Positions 23,659-35,500 of a DNA stretch of 64,000 nucleotides are shown here, in pieces. Under the pieces are notes generated by a model. The model saw only the letters and a program-made list of their open reading frames with translations, did not search any database and had not been told where the DNA came from. Each line of letters begins with the position of its first letter. The first letter of the stretch is position 1. Source of the DNA: Siphonodentalium dalli (Eukaryota > Mollusca > Scaphopoda > Gadilida > Siphonodentaliidae); NCBI GenBank assembly GCA_032622095.1, contig CP136067.1, forward strand, positions 94,914,707 through 94,978,706, read 5' to 3'. Both the position numbers and the translations under genes were made by a program.

Positions 23659-23851
23659 TTATAAAAGTTCTTAATTTTACAATTTTTTATGCCATAAAAT
23701 AATAGTAAATGGGTGTTATACTTTTCAATCTGGTTTAAAGGATCGAAAATATTGTGTCACAATATACGATTGTACCAAATTTCAAAAATAAATTCCAGTC
23801 AAAGTTTCATTATGATTGTTTTGCAAATAGAGCAATAATATCAATACTTAC

Positions 23852-23981
23852 GTTTTGAGCTGAGACACTTGGCTTTATTTGTAATTTTGATGTTCATTGC
23901 GTGCAATATATCCTCATCCACGTAGCTATAACAACCACATTTTTCGAATATTGTTGACTGTTGACAGAATTTCTGGCATGC
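23852..23981 (-). CDS. DEG/ENaC exon: cysteine-rich CGC segment
   Basis: 130 bases after a TCTTCTCAG acceptor, ending at GTAAGTA. It starts in phase 0 and ends with one base. The peptide begins ACQKFCQQ and continues EKCGCYSYVDED, then AKCLSSK. The spacing C-x(3)-C-x(8)-C-G-C is the classic start of the DEG/ENaC cysteine-rich domain. The split codon with the next exon gives Gln. A minus-strand RTE-like repeat lies about 190 bases downstream, and a foldback element begins about 150 bases upstream. Confidence 0.92.
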
Positions 23982-24131
23982 CTGAGAAGAGAAGTAAACT
24001 AAAGATGGCGTATCTTTTCTTTGAACTTTCTGATTTCATATATAAAGACGGAACGACGCAGCGTTTAACTGTGGTGAACGTTATAACGCGAGTCTGTTGT
24101 GACGCAATATCAGACTCGAGATGTAACTTGC

Positions 24132-24504
24132 GCTGAAATGGTTACTGTCACTACCTTTCGTTCAGTTGGTGCCCAATTTAAATTTCCGTTGGGTACCCAT
24201 TTTTATAAAATTTACCTTTGGATACCCAGCTTTATAAAATCTCACACAGAACGTGATTTAATTAGTGATTGACGTCAGTTGTTTTCGAAATGAACCTGTT
24301 AAACTTGTGAATACTTGCATCTTTATATTATATGTGTTCGTACATTCGTACATGTAAATAGGCATATATAGGACAGGTCCTGCAGATTGCTTTCATATAT
24401 CTGATTACCCAAATGTAAGTTTTATAAGAGCTGAGTACCCAACTGAAAATACAAAATGCTGGGTAACCAACTGAACGAAGGGGTGGTTACACTGACCATT
24501 TCAG
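24132..24504. mobile_element. foldback element with CTGAAATGG ends
   Basis: CTGAAATGGTTACTGTCAC and TTCGTTCAGTTGG on the left pair with CCAACTGAACGAA and ACACTGACCATTTCAG on the right. 373 bases. Inner parts repeat GGGTACCCA-like words. It lies upstream of the CGC exon. Confidence 0.68.
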
Positions 24505-25030
24505 GGTAACTTGTGGCCAAAGAAACGAGTGATATAAAGTTTACCTCCACGAATGTGACTTCCATTCCTTATTCCGTATTCGAATTTTTTTAGATTTAGG
24601 TCAAACAAAGGGTGTTGTAGGGTGGCGCCCAAAGCACTCTTTCGACACACCCACAAACCAAACCACGTTCCAAAATGGACGCCGCTCAAACAAAGGGTGT
24701 CGTTTTGTATTTATTACACAGCAGTAGTCAATATTCTGTAGTATGTCAACCAATTCTTTCGGTTTGGTTTCCATGCTAGTTTGTCATCTAGTCAACACAA
24801 TACGAGGTTGAATCATTGTAGTATCGGTTGGATTTATTGAATTTAACGGTAATCAGGATTCAACAAAACGGCTGGTACGCAGCTTTCATAGCACAAAATT
24901 ATTCAAATTTGTATTACTACCCAGTCAAAATGGCATATTATGATATAATTCAATGCAATACCTCTCGATATTCTGAAGGTATGGACACTACTCCTGCAAA
25001 CAGGGTTTTCGCAAAACAATTAGGAAGCTC

Positions 25031-25268
25031 CATATTGGATTCATCCAGCCCACGTTCCGCGGTTTAAGTGCTACTGGTCAAAGTTCTGGAGGTGTATCCA
25101 TATATGGAGCTTTTGAATATTCATGAGTCCATGCATTGAATTCGTGAATATCCAAAAGCTTCATATATGGATTCATGAAATTCAAAAGTTCCATATATGG
25201 AATGCACCTCCAGAACTTTGACCTGTAGCACTTAAACCGCGGAACGGGGCTGGATGAATCCAATATGG
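25031..25268. mobile_element. near-perfect foldback element
   Basis: Arms of about 78 bases: CATATTGGATTCATCCAGCC and CCGCGGTTTAAGTGCTAC pair with their complements at the right end, and TCAAAGTTCTGGAGGTG with CACCTCCAGAACTTTGA. Confidence 0.75.
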
Positions 25269-26001
25269 CGCCACTCAGTGATCTCACTTATACACCACGT
25301 GACTGGAAATTTCACTTCACTGATGGTCATTTCAGTCAAATAATTTGGCCGAAAGCAGCAATCTCCTTTTGGTCTGGGAGAGTGGTATCATGGATGTCGA
25401 TATGGCGTTGGTGAGAGGATACTGTTATATACTTAACAGCGAAAACGTAAACAGGATTGAGTTTATTCAATAGTTTATGTTTTCTTCTGGCTTTCAACTT
25501 TTCCACTACCAATTATGTCTCGCCCATCACGCCATGTTCAAATTGCGCATCTGATGCTCATGCATGAAGATAATTCCAGATATAATTAAACGTTATCAAG
25601 TTTATCTGTCCGTATAAGAGAAGGCCTGTTTATGACTGACCCAAATAATTGTACCGAAGTCTGTTTGACAATCAGTTTGACATGCTTACAACTACTCACT
25701 GATTTCGCATATAGACGATCAACCGTGCTTTCGTTGATTTAATTAACGATATCAATGATGGGTGTAACTTTGTAAATTACATATATTTGACATACATCGA
25801 TTACTAACAAGACTAGTGTGTATCCACCCTTAGGAAATATTTAAATAATAAATTTAAAAAAGGCAAATAAATAGGAATCCTTCTGCATTTGAACCATCTG
25901 TTGTCTGCTTATATTTCATGAACAGTCCTCTAAATGAATAATAGAACATTCCAATGAACACCGGGTGGGTGGGATAATCCATTTAGTAAAGAAAGAATTA
26001 A

Positions 26002-26426
26002 TATAATATATACTTAATTGATATCAATATATACTCAACCTGTCTGGTGTACTTAATTAATATAAATATATACACAATCTGTCTGGTATACTTAATTAAT
26101 ATAAATATACAATCAACCTGTCTGGTGTAATTATTAATATAAATATATACTTAACCTGTCTGGTACACTTAATTCATGTAAATATATATTCAACCTGTCA
26201 AGCGTACTTGATTAATGTAAATATATATACAACCTGTCTGGTATACTTAATTAATGTAAATATATACTCGACCTGCCCGATGTATTTAATTAATATATAT
26301 GTACTCAGCCTGTCTGGTGTACTTAATTAATATAAATATATATTCAACCTGTCTGTTGTACTTTATTAATATAAATATACACTCAACCTGTCGGGTGTAC
26401 TTAATTAATATAAATATATACTCAAC
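26002..26426 (-). repeat. 39-bp minisatellite of a 5' splice site
   Basis: On the minus strand each unit is AAGTACACCAGACAG (end of the PPFGTC exon) followed by GTTGAGTATATATTT plus nine A/T-rich intron bases. Counting the exon's own copy there are about eleven. Nine keep GT after CAG, one has GC and one has AT. Most units are 39 bases; a few are 36-38. The distal end fades into intron sequence near 26,000. Confidence 0.9.
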
Positions 26427-26516
26427 CTGTCTGGTGTACTTGATTTTGAAGTTTTTCAGGAAATGATCGTCCGTAACACACGTGCCAAATGGAGGTCCCA
26501 TCCGGTGTATACTGGT
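26427..26516 (-). CDS. DEG/ENaC exon: PPFGTC segment, donor at a minisatellite
   Basis: 90 bases, phase 0 to phase 0. The acceptor is a pyrimidine tract ending TTTCTTAG and the donor is CAG then GTTGAG. The peptide includes HRMGPPFGTC, matching the family's P-P-Y-G-x-C block, and ends KIKYTRQ. It sits between the E-T-x-I strand of the previous exon and the CGC block of the next. The exon end is the first unit of a 39-bp minisatellite: its last 15 bases plus the first 24 intron bases recur about eleven times downstream. Reading through the first donor stays open for 47 codons to a stop at 26,286, so later donors could add 13, 26 or 39 residues. Confidence 0.88.
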
Positions 26517-26555
26517 CTAAGAAAGAAAACGCCACAATAAGGCAGAATTAGTCAT

Positions 26556-26972
26556 TGTCGCATGGTATCGTGCAAAAAGACACCCAACATCTCTCAAAGC
26601 GTGCAAAAATACAAACATGATCTTCCAAGTGTGCAAAAGGTCACCCAGGATTTTTCAAATGTGAAAAAAGACACGCATGATCTCCCAAAATGTGCAAAAA
26701 TTCACCCAGCACAATGATGTGAAAGTCTCGTTTGTATGCGACAGTCAAATTGACGCAGGTGGAATACATATTCAAATTCAGTTGAAATTTCACTCAAAAA
26801 TTACAAACAAGTAATTATTGTGATAATAATTAACATGCGACTTATTTATAGTCGATTGTTTAATGAGAATTTCAGATGAAGGTGTGACTTATTGCACATT
26901 TGGGAGATACTGTGAGTCCTTTTGCACGTTTAGTGCATCCTGCATGTGTGTATTTTTGCACGAAACCATGCG
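26556..26972. mobile_element. foldback element with iterated GTGCAAAAA
   Basis: GTCGCATGGTATCGTGCAAA at the left is opposed to TTTGCACGAAACCATGCGAC at the right. The left half repeats GTGCAAAAA about every 30-40 bases. It begins about 40 bases upstream of the PPFGTC exon acceptor. Confidence 0.65.
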
Positions 26973-27079
26973 ACCCCGACCAATTCAGCCATAATAAGGA
27001 CTTTATCAATTTGCCGCGACATTTAAAAAAATAAATTTCTTACATTTTTTAATTACAAAAAATAATATAAAAGTTTTAG

Positions 27080-27180
27080 GCCAGTGCATTCTCTTATATA
27101 TGAGAGGCGACCTATGGTTGACTCGCACATATAGGAGAATGCATTGGCACAGGGTTTTCGTAAAATTTTTCGTTTATGAT
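27080..27180. mobile_element. solo hairpin core of the piggyBac-like MITEs
   Basis: Near-perfect hairpin of about 70 bases built from GCATTCTCTTATATATG and its complement, followed by GCACAGGGTTTTCG as in the 18.2 kb copy. The outer TTAACCC ends are missing. Confidence 0.6.
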
Positions 27181-27394
27181 CTGGCAAGATTGCCTTGAAA
27201 TTTGTTATATAACACTTGCATTTGCCAGAAATTGATTAGGTCGAACATTGATTGTGACTTGACTGGCGCTGGCGTAGAAGTATTTGGTATAGATTTATTT
27301 GCAATCACCATCACACAAGGAAAACTGCCATTTTACAACAAATCTTCGACGTGGCAACAATTTAAAGTGCATTTTTTGCCGAATAACTGGTTGA

Positions 27395-27935
27395 AAATGC
27401 GTCACTTGGGAGGAACCAGGACACCTAAGCCCAATGGGAGAACCTTTTGAAATCTGACCTGAAAACCGCAAAATCGTAGCATCTAGAGATGTAACTCCAG
27501 GCAAATTCAAGTCTCGATTTTTTAAATTAATGAGCAGTTTTTGACTGGCCACCGAGGAACGATCAGGACCCCTCATAATCAGTAGGAGAAAACTGCAAAA
27601 TCCTATCATCCAGAGTATTCTAGACTGGCTAGCTCTCCAAGTGTTGCAAATTTCCGACCTCACACCCCCCATAAGCTTGGAAAATTTCCAACTGATGGCC
27701 ATTTCAGTCCATGATTGTGAGAAAAAGTAGGAAACGTATCACTGTTGATATAAAAACAACAAACCCCCCAAAAAAATTCGTTGGATAATCAAACTACGAG
27801 AACACTTTCAACCTATATTGTTGGTGTTAAATTTTAAACTTCAGTTGTGTCAGGTATGAAATTTCCAACTAGTGACAATTTTGACCCAAATTTGGGATTG
27901 AGACACCCCCTAAACCCACTTGTCGTCACGTCTCG
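27395..27935 (+). repeat. interspersed TTGGAAA-type repeat, copy 5
   Basis: Longest copy. It includes GGAAAATTTCCAACTGATGG, AAATCAAACTACGAGAAC and CCACTTGTCGTCACGTCTC. Confidence 0.6.
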
Positions 27936-28009
27936 GACACTAATACACTTCTTTGACTGACCTGATAACTGGATATCACCCACAGTCGAATTATCAGATA
28001 TGGTCGTTG

Positions 28010-28505
28010 TTAAAGGCTCATTTAATTTTCGAACACCCAGATCACATTATATAAACTATAAGCCATATTATATAACATGAACCCCCCAGATCACATTATA
28101 TAAACTATAAGCCATATTATATACCATTTGATAGAGGAAGCTAAAAACATTGTATTATCAACTTATCCCGTGTAATAAACTGTGAACATGTTGTTTTTGT
28201 TGAGGTATACCGACTTGTTTTCTGTGCTTAAGTTTCTGCAAAGTTTATTATTTTCAGTGGAAGGTGAACAGCTCTACAACTTAGTTTGAATTCTGTCGCA
28301 TTCCGGGAGCCAGACGGGGGAAATATTTCTATGATTTCAGCTATTTTCGATTACTCTATGTGCACCTTCTGAGACACAGACGTTCCAAATAGTGATGAAA
28401 TATAGTAATTTAATCATATTTTATGTCATAGATTGTTATTAAGACCGCATATCAATGCACTATAAAAAAATAATCGATAATTCGAAAATTAAATTGTCAT
28501 ATAAG
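28010..28505. mobile_element. TTAA-flanked element family B, shorter copy
   Basis: Starts TTAAAGGCTCATTTAATTTT and shares GAACACCCAGATCACATTAT and TTGTATTATCAACTTATCC with the 12.7 kb copy. The right end is degraded. A 50-base segment near the left end is duplicated in tandem. It lies directly downstream of the GIRLAIH exon. Confidence 0.65.
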
Positions 28506-28576
28506 GGCTATAACCCGTTGAATTCTACATCTATTCTTAATGTCCAGAATGTAAGGTAAAGTGAATATATACTTAC

Positions 28577-28740
28577 TAGACGGAGACCTATGTTTGTTTC
28601 CTTGCCAGAGGAAACAAAGAAACCCTCTTCATGTGGGAATGGTGCTGTATTGGTCTGATGGATTGCCAGTCGAATGCCATGTCCAGTAGCGAACCCACCG
28701 ATGTATTCATTGTTCTCCAGGAACAATATCATCGACATAC
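28577..28740 (-). CDS. DEG/ENaC exon: GIRLAIH and PFP segment
   Basis: 164 bases, starting after an AATTTAG acceptor and ending at GTAAGTA. Two leading bases complete a Gly codon and the exon ends in phase 0. The peptide runs LFLENNEYIGG, then HGIRLAIH, APFPHEEG and ETNIGLR. These match the palm and beta-ball strands of DEG/ENaC proteins, where a G-x-R-x-x-I-H motif, PFP and an E-T-x-I strand are conserved in this order. The next exon continues directly with the PPFGTC block. The satellite begins about 170 bases upstream of its acceptor. Confidence 0.92.
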
Positions 28741-28913
28741 CTAAATTAAATAGGTATCACTCTGTTAACCCGATCAACACTAATGAATGTTCACATTTAA
28801 GATATAAAAGTATACACTGGAGTGGTATATTATTCATCTGGAGGAATTTTACAGACGCAGTTTCTTTATTGGAGAGACATTTTCAGGGAACTACACGTAT
28901 ACACAGGGTAAAG

Positions 28914-29470
28914 TGGCCCTTCTAACTTCATATGATGGTGGTCCCTACTAACTTCACACGACGAAGATGGGTCCTTATAACTTCATATGCTGCTGGTGGA
29001 CCATACTAACTTCTTATGGTACAGGTTAGCCCTACTAACTTCATATAATGATGGTGGACCCTACTAACTTCATATTGTGCAGGTGGACTCCTACTAACTT
29101 CATATGATGACGGTGGACTCCTACTAACTTCATATGATGACGGTGGACCAACTAACTTCCTATGGTGCAAGTGGGCCTTACTAACTTCCTATGGTACAGG
29201 TGGGCCCTACTAACTTCATATAATGATGGTGGGCCATACTAACTTCATATGATGATGGTGGGCCATACTAATTTCATATGATGATGGTGGAACTACTAAC
29301 TTCATATGGTGCAAGTGGGCCCTACTAACTTCCTATGGTACTGGTGGGCCTTCCTAATTTCATATGATGATGGTGGGCCCTACTAACTTCATATGGTGAT
29401 GGTGGACCCTACTAACATCATATGGCGCATATAGGGTGCAGGTGGGGCCTACTAACTTCCCATGATGCTG
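28914..29470. repeat. diverged 29-30-bp satellite edge
   Basis: About 18 degenerate units of CCTACTAACTTCATATGATG plus ATGGTGGG. The unit aligns with the 30-bp satellite that follows (GATGnTGGTGGGnCCT shared), so this looks like an old, diverged edge of the same array. Confidence 0.8.
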
Positions 29471-29539
29471 ATGAACCCGGCGCTGGCCCTTGTTAACTTT
29501 AACAGGTGCAAAAAATAATTCACAGTTGACAAATTTGAT

Positions 29540-32500
29540 CTTAATTTGGCAAATGAATTGGTAAATGGTACCAATGGTCCTTCTGATTTAGCTATGATGC
29601 TGGTGGTTCCTGATGATTTAGCTATGATGCTGGTGGGTCCTGCTGAATTAGCTATGATGCTGATGGGTCCTGCTGATTTAGCTACGATGCTGATGGGTCC
29701 TGCTGATTTAGTTATGATGTTGGTGGGTCCTGCTGATTTAGCTATGATGTTGGTGGTTCCTGCTGATTTAGCTATGATGCTGGTGGGTCATGCTGAATCA
29801 GCTATGGTGTTGGTGGGTTCTGCTGAATCAGCTATGATGTTGGTGGGTCCTGCTGATTTAGCTATGATGTTGGTGGTTCCTGCTGATTTAGCTATGATGC
29901 TGGTGGGTTCTGCTGATTTAGCTATGATGATGACGGGTCATGCTGATTTAGCTACGATGCTGGTGGGTCATGCTGAATCAGCTATGATGCTGGTGGGTCA
30001 TGTTGATTTAGCTATGCTGCTGATGGGTCCTGCTGATTTAGCTATGATGCTGGTGGGTCATGCTGATTTAGCTAGGATGTTGGCGGGTCCTGCTGATTTA
30101 GCTATGGTGCTGGTGGGTCCTGCTGATTTAGCCACGAATCTGATGGGTCCTGTTGATTTATCTATGAAGATCGTGGGTCCTGCTGAATCAGCTATGATGC
30201 TGATGGGGTCTTGTTGATTTAGCTATACTGCTGATGGGTCGTGCTTATTTAGCAGTGAGGATGGTGGGTCCTGCTGATTTAGCTAAGATGCTGGCGGGTC
30301 CTGCTGAATCAGCTATGATGCTGTGGGTCCTATTGATTTAGCTATGCTGCTGATGGGTCCGGCTGATTTAGCTATGCTGCTGATGGGTCCTGCTGATTTA
30401 GCCATGAATCTGATGGGTCATGCTGGTTTAGCTATGATGCTGATGGGTCCTGCTGGTTTAGCTATGATGCTGGTGGTTCCTGTTGATTTAGCTACGCTGC
30501 TGATGGGTCTGATGATTTAGCTATGATGCTGGAGTGCTGGTGGTGATGGGTCCTGTTGATTTAGCTATGCTGCTGATGGGTCTGATTATTTAGCCACGAT
30601 GCTGATGGGTCCTGCTGATTTAGCTATGATGCTGGTGGGTCCTGCTGATTTAGCTATGATGTTGGTGGGTCCTGCTGATTTAGCTATGGTGGGTCCTGCT
30701 GATTTAGCTATGATGCTGGAGTGCTGGTGGGTCCTGCTGATTTAGCTATGCTGCTGATGGATCCTGATGATTTAGCTATGATGTTTATGGTTCCTGCTGA
30801 TTTAGCTATGATGCTGGCGGGTCCTGCTGATTTAGCTATGAGGCTGGTGGTCCTGCTGATTTAGCTATGATGCTGATGGGTCCTGCAAATTTAGCTATGG
30901 TGCTGGAGTGCTGGTGGGTCCTGCTGATCTAACTATGATGATTGTGGGTCCTGCGGATTTAGCTATGGTGCTGGAGTGCTGGTGGTGGTGGGTCCTGCTG
31001 GTTTAGCTATGATGCTGGTGGGTCCTGCTTATTTAGACATGATGCTGATGGGTTCTGCTGATTTAGCTATGATGCTTGTGGGTCCTGCTGATTTAGCTAC
31101 GGTGTTGGTGGGTCCTGCTGATTTAGCTATGATGCTGGTGGGTCATGCTGATTTAGCTACGATGCAGCTGGTGGGTCCTGCTGACTTATCTATGATCCTG
31201 GTAGGTCCTGCTGATTTAGCTATGATGCTGGTGGGTCATGCTGATTTAGCTACGATGCAGCTGGTGGGTCCTGCTGATTTAGCTATGATCCTGGTGGGTC
31301 CTGCTGATGTAGCTATGGTGCTGGTGGGTCATGCTGATTTAGCTATGATGCTGGTGGGTCATGCTGATTTAGCTATGATGCTGGTGGGTCATGCTGATTT
31401 AGCTACGATGCAGCTGGTGAGTCCTGCTGATTTAGCTATGATCCTGGTGGGTCCTGCTGATTTAGCTATGATGCTGGTGGGTCATGCTGATTTAGCTATG
31501 ATGCTGGTGGGTCATGCTGATTTAGCTATGATGCTGGTGGGTCATGCTGATTTAGCTATGATGCTGGTGGGTCATGCTGATTTAGCTATGGTGCTGGTGG
31601 GTCATGCTAATTTAGCTATGATGCTGGTGGGCTGGTGGAGTTTGGTGTGGGGTGAAGTTCTGATATAATTATAAAGCAAAAAATTTAATTATAAAGCAAA
31701 AAATAATTGGGATGCAATGGATATAATATATTTAACAATGGATATCAAACGCCATTTATAACAGTGTTGTAAATCGAGTAAACCATTGTCAATATGACTA
31801 AGGCCAGCTGATCTAACTATGATGATTGTGGGTCCTGCGGATTTAGCTATGGTGCTGGAGTGCTGGTGGTGGTGGGTCTTGCTGGTTTGCTATGATGCTG
31901 GTGGGTCCTGCTTATTTAGACATGATGCTGATGGGTTCTGCTGATTTAGCTATGATGCTTGTGGGTCCTGCTGATTTAGCTACGGTGTTGGTGGGTCCTG
32001 ATGATTTAGCTATGATGCTGGTGGGTCATGCTGATTTAGCTACGATGCAGCTGGTGGGTCCTGCTGACTTAGCTATGATCCTGGTGGGTCCTGCTGATTT
32101 AGCTATGATGTTGGTGGGTCATGCTGATTTAGCTACGATGCAGCTGGTGGGTCCTGCTGATTTAGCTATGATCCTGGTGGGTCCTGCTGATTTAGCTATG
32201 GTGCTGGTGGGTCATGCTGATTTAGCTATGATGCTGGTGGGTCATGCTGATTTAGCTATGATGCTGGTGGGTCATGCTGATTTAGCTACGATGCAGCTGG
32301 TGGGTCCTGCTGATTTAGCTATGATCCTGGTGGGTCCTGCTGATTTTGCTATGATGCTGGTGGGTCATGCTGATTTAGCTATGATGCTGGTGGGTCATGC
32401 TGATTTAGCTATGATGCTGGTGGGTCATGCTGATTTAGCTATGATGCTGGTGGGTCATGCTGATTTAGCTATGGTGCTGGTGGGTCATGCTAATTTAGCT

Positions 32501-35500
32501 ATGATGCTGGTGGGTCATGCTGATTTAGCTATGATGCTGGTGGGTCATGCTGATTTTGCTACGATGCAGCTGGTGGGTCCTGCTGATTTAGCTATGATCC
32601 TGGTGGGTCCTGCTGATTTAGCTATGATGCTGGTGGGTCATGCTGATTTAGCTATGATGCTGGTGGGTCATGCTGAATCAGCTATGATGTTGGTGGGTTC
32701 TGCTGAATCAGCTATGATGTTGGTGGGTCCTGCTGATTTAGCTATGATGTTGGTGGTTCCTGCTGATTTAGCTATGATGCTGGTGGGTTCTGCTGATTTA
32801 GCTATGATGATGACGGGTCATGCTGATTTAGCTACGATGCTGGTGGGTCATGCTGAATCAGCTATGATGCTGGTGGGTCATGTTGATTTAGCTATGCTGC
32901 TGATGGGTCCTGCTGATTTAGCTATGATGCTGGTGGGTCATGCTGATTTAGCTAGGATGTTGGCGGGTCCTGCTGATTTAGCTATGGTGCTGGTGGGTCC
33001 TGCTGATTTAGCCACGAATCTGATGGGTCCTGTTGATTTATCTATGATGCTCGTGGGTCCTGCTGAATCAGCTATGATGCTGATGGGGTCTTGTTGATTT
33101 AGCTATACTGCTGATGGGTCGTGCTTATTTAGCAGTGAGGCTGGTGGGTCCTGCTGATTTAGCTAAGATGCTGGTGGGTCCTGCTGAATCAGCTATGATG
33201 CTGTGGGTCCTATTGATTTAGCTATGCTGCTGATGGGTCCGGCTGATTTAGCTATGCTGCTGATGGGTCCTGCTGATTTAGCCATGAATCTGATGGGTCC
33301 TGCTGGTTTAGCTATGATGCTGATGGGTCCTGCTGGTTTAGCTATGATGCTGGTGGTTCCTGTTGATTTAGCTTCGCTGCTGATGGGTCTGATGATTTAG
33401 CTATGATGCTGGAGTGCTGGTGGTGATGGGTCCTGTTGATTTAGCTATGCTGCTGATGGGTCTGATTATTTAGCCACGATGCTGATGGGTCCTGCTGATT
33501 TAGCTATGATGCTGGTGGGTCCTGCTGATTTAGCTATGATGTTGGTGGGTCCTGCTGATTTAGCTATGGTGGGTCCTGCTGATTTAGCTATGATGCTGGA
33601 GTGCTGGTGGATCCTGCTGATTTAGCTATGCTGCTGATGGATCCTGATGATTTAGCTATGATGTTTATGGTTCCTGCTGATTTAGCTATGATGCTGGCGG
33701 GTCCTGCTGATTTAGCTATGAGGCTGGTGGTCCTGTTGATTTAGCTATGATGCTGATGGGTCCTGCAAATTTAGCTATGGTGCTGGAGTGCTGGTGGGTC
33801 CTGCTGATCTAACTATGATGATTGTGGGTCCTGCGGATTTAGCTATGGTGCTGGAGTGCTGGTGGTGGTGGGTCCTGCTGGTTTAGCTATGATGCTGGTG
33901 GGTCCTGCTTATTTAGACATGATGCTGATGGGTTCTGCTGATTTAGCTATGATGCTTGTGGGTCCTGCTGATTTAGCTACGGTGTTGGTGGGTCCTGCTG
34001 ATTTAGCTATGATGCTGGTGGGTCATGCTGATTTAGCTACGATGCAGCTGGTGGGTCCTGCTGACTTATCTATGATCCTGGTAGGTCCTGCTGATTTAGC
34101 TATGATGCTGGTGGGTCATGCTGATTTAGCTACGATGCAGCTGGTGGGTCCTGCTGATTTAGCTATGATCCTGGTGGGTCCTGCTGATGTAGCTATGGTG
34201 CTGGTGGGTCATGCTGATTTAGCTATGATGCTGGTGGGTCATGCTGATTTAGCTATGATGCTGGTGGGTCATGCTGATTTAGCTACGATGCAGCTGGTGG
34301 GTCCTGCTGATTTAGCTATGATCCTGGTGGGTCCTGCTGATTTAGCTATGATGCTGGTGGGTCATGCTGATTTAGCTATGATGCTGGTGGGTCATGCTGA
34401 TTTAGCTATGATGCTGGTGGGTCATGCTGATTTAGCTATGATGCTGGTGGGTCATGCTGATTTAGCTATGGTGCTGGTGGGTCATGCTAATTTAGCTATG
34501 ATGCTGGTGGGCTGGTGGAGTTTGGTGTGGGGTGAAGTTCTGATATAATTATAAAGCAAAAAATTTAATTATAAAGCAAAAAATAATTGGGATGCAATGG
34601 ATATAATATATTTAACAATGGATATCAAACGCCATTTATAACAGTGTTGTAAATCGAGTAAACCATTGTCAATATGACTAAGGCCAGCTGATCTAACTAT
34701 GAAGATTGTGGGTCCTGCGGATTTAGCTATGGTGCTGGAGTGCTGGTGGTGGTGGGTCTTGCTGGTTTGCTATGATGCTGGTGGGTCCTGCTTATTTAGA
34801 CATGATGCTGATGGGTTCTGCTGATTTAGCTATGATGCTTGTGGGTCCTGCTGATTTAGCTACGGTGTTGGTGGGTCCTGCTGATTTAGCTATGATGCTG
34901 GTGGGTCATGCTGATTTAGCTACGATGCAGCTGGTGGGTCCTGCTGACTTAGCTATGATCCTGCTGATTTAGCTATGATGTTGGTGGGTCATGCTGATTT
35001 AGCTACGATGCAGCTGGTGGGTCCTGCTGATTTAGCTATGATCCTGGTGGGTCCTGCTGATTTAGCTATGGTGCTGGTGGGTCATGCTGATTTAGCTATG
35101 ATGCTGGTGGGTCATGCTGATTTAGCTATGATGCTGGTGGGTCATGCTGATTTAGCTACGATGCAGCTGGTGGGTCCTGCTGATTTAGCTATGATCCTGG
35201 TGGGTCCTGCTGATTTTGCTATGATGCTGGTGGGTCATGCTGATTTAGCTATGATGCTGGTGGGTCATGCTGATTTAGCTATGATGCTGGTGGGTCATGC
35301 TGATTTAGCTATGATGCTGGTGGGTCATGCTGATTTAGCTATGGTGCTGGTGGGTCATGCTAATTTAGCTATGATGCTGGTGGGTCATGCTGATTTAGCT
35401 ATGATGCTGGTGGGTCATGCTGATTTTGCTACGATGCAGCTGGTGGGTCCTGCTGATTTAGCTATGATCCTGGTGGGTCCTGCTGATTTAGCTATGATGC

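Noticed and set aside
31892-33097. 401-codon ADLAMMLVGP repeat frame as a protein gene
   Set aside because: It is ended by frameshift variants in each higher-order unit, has no supported splice context and lies in a channel intron.
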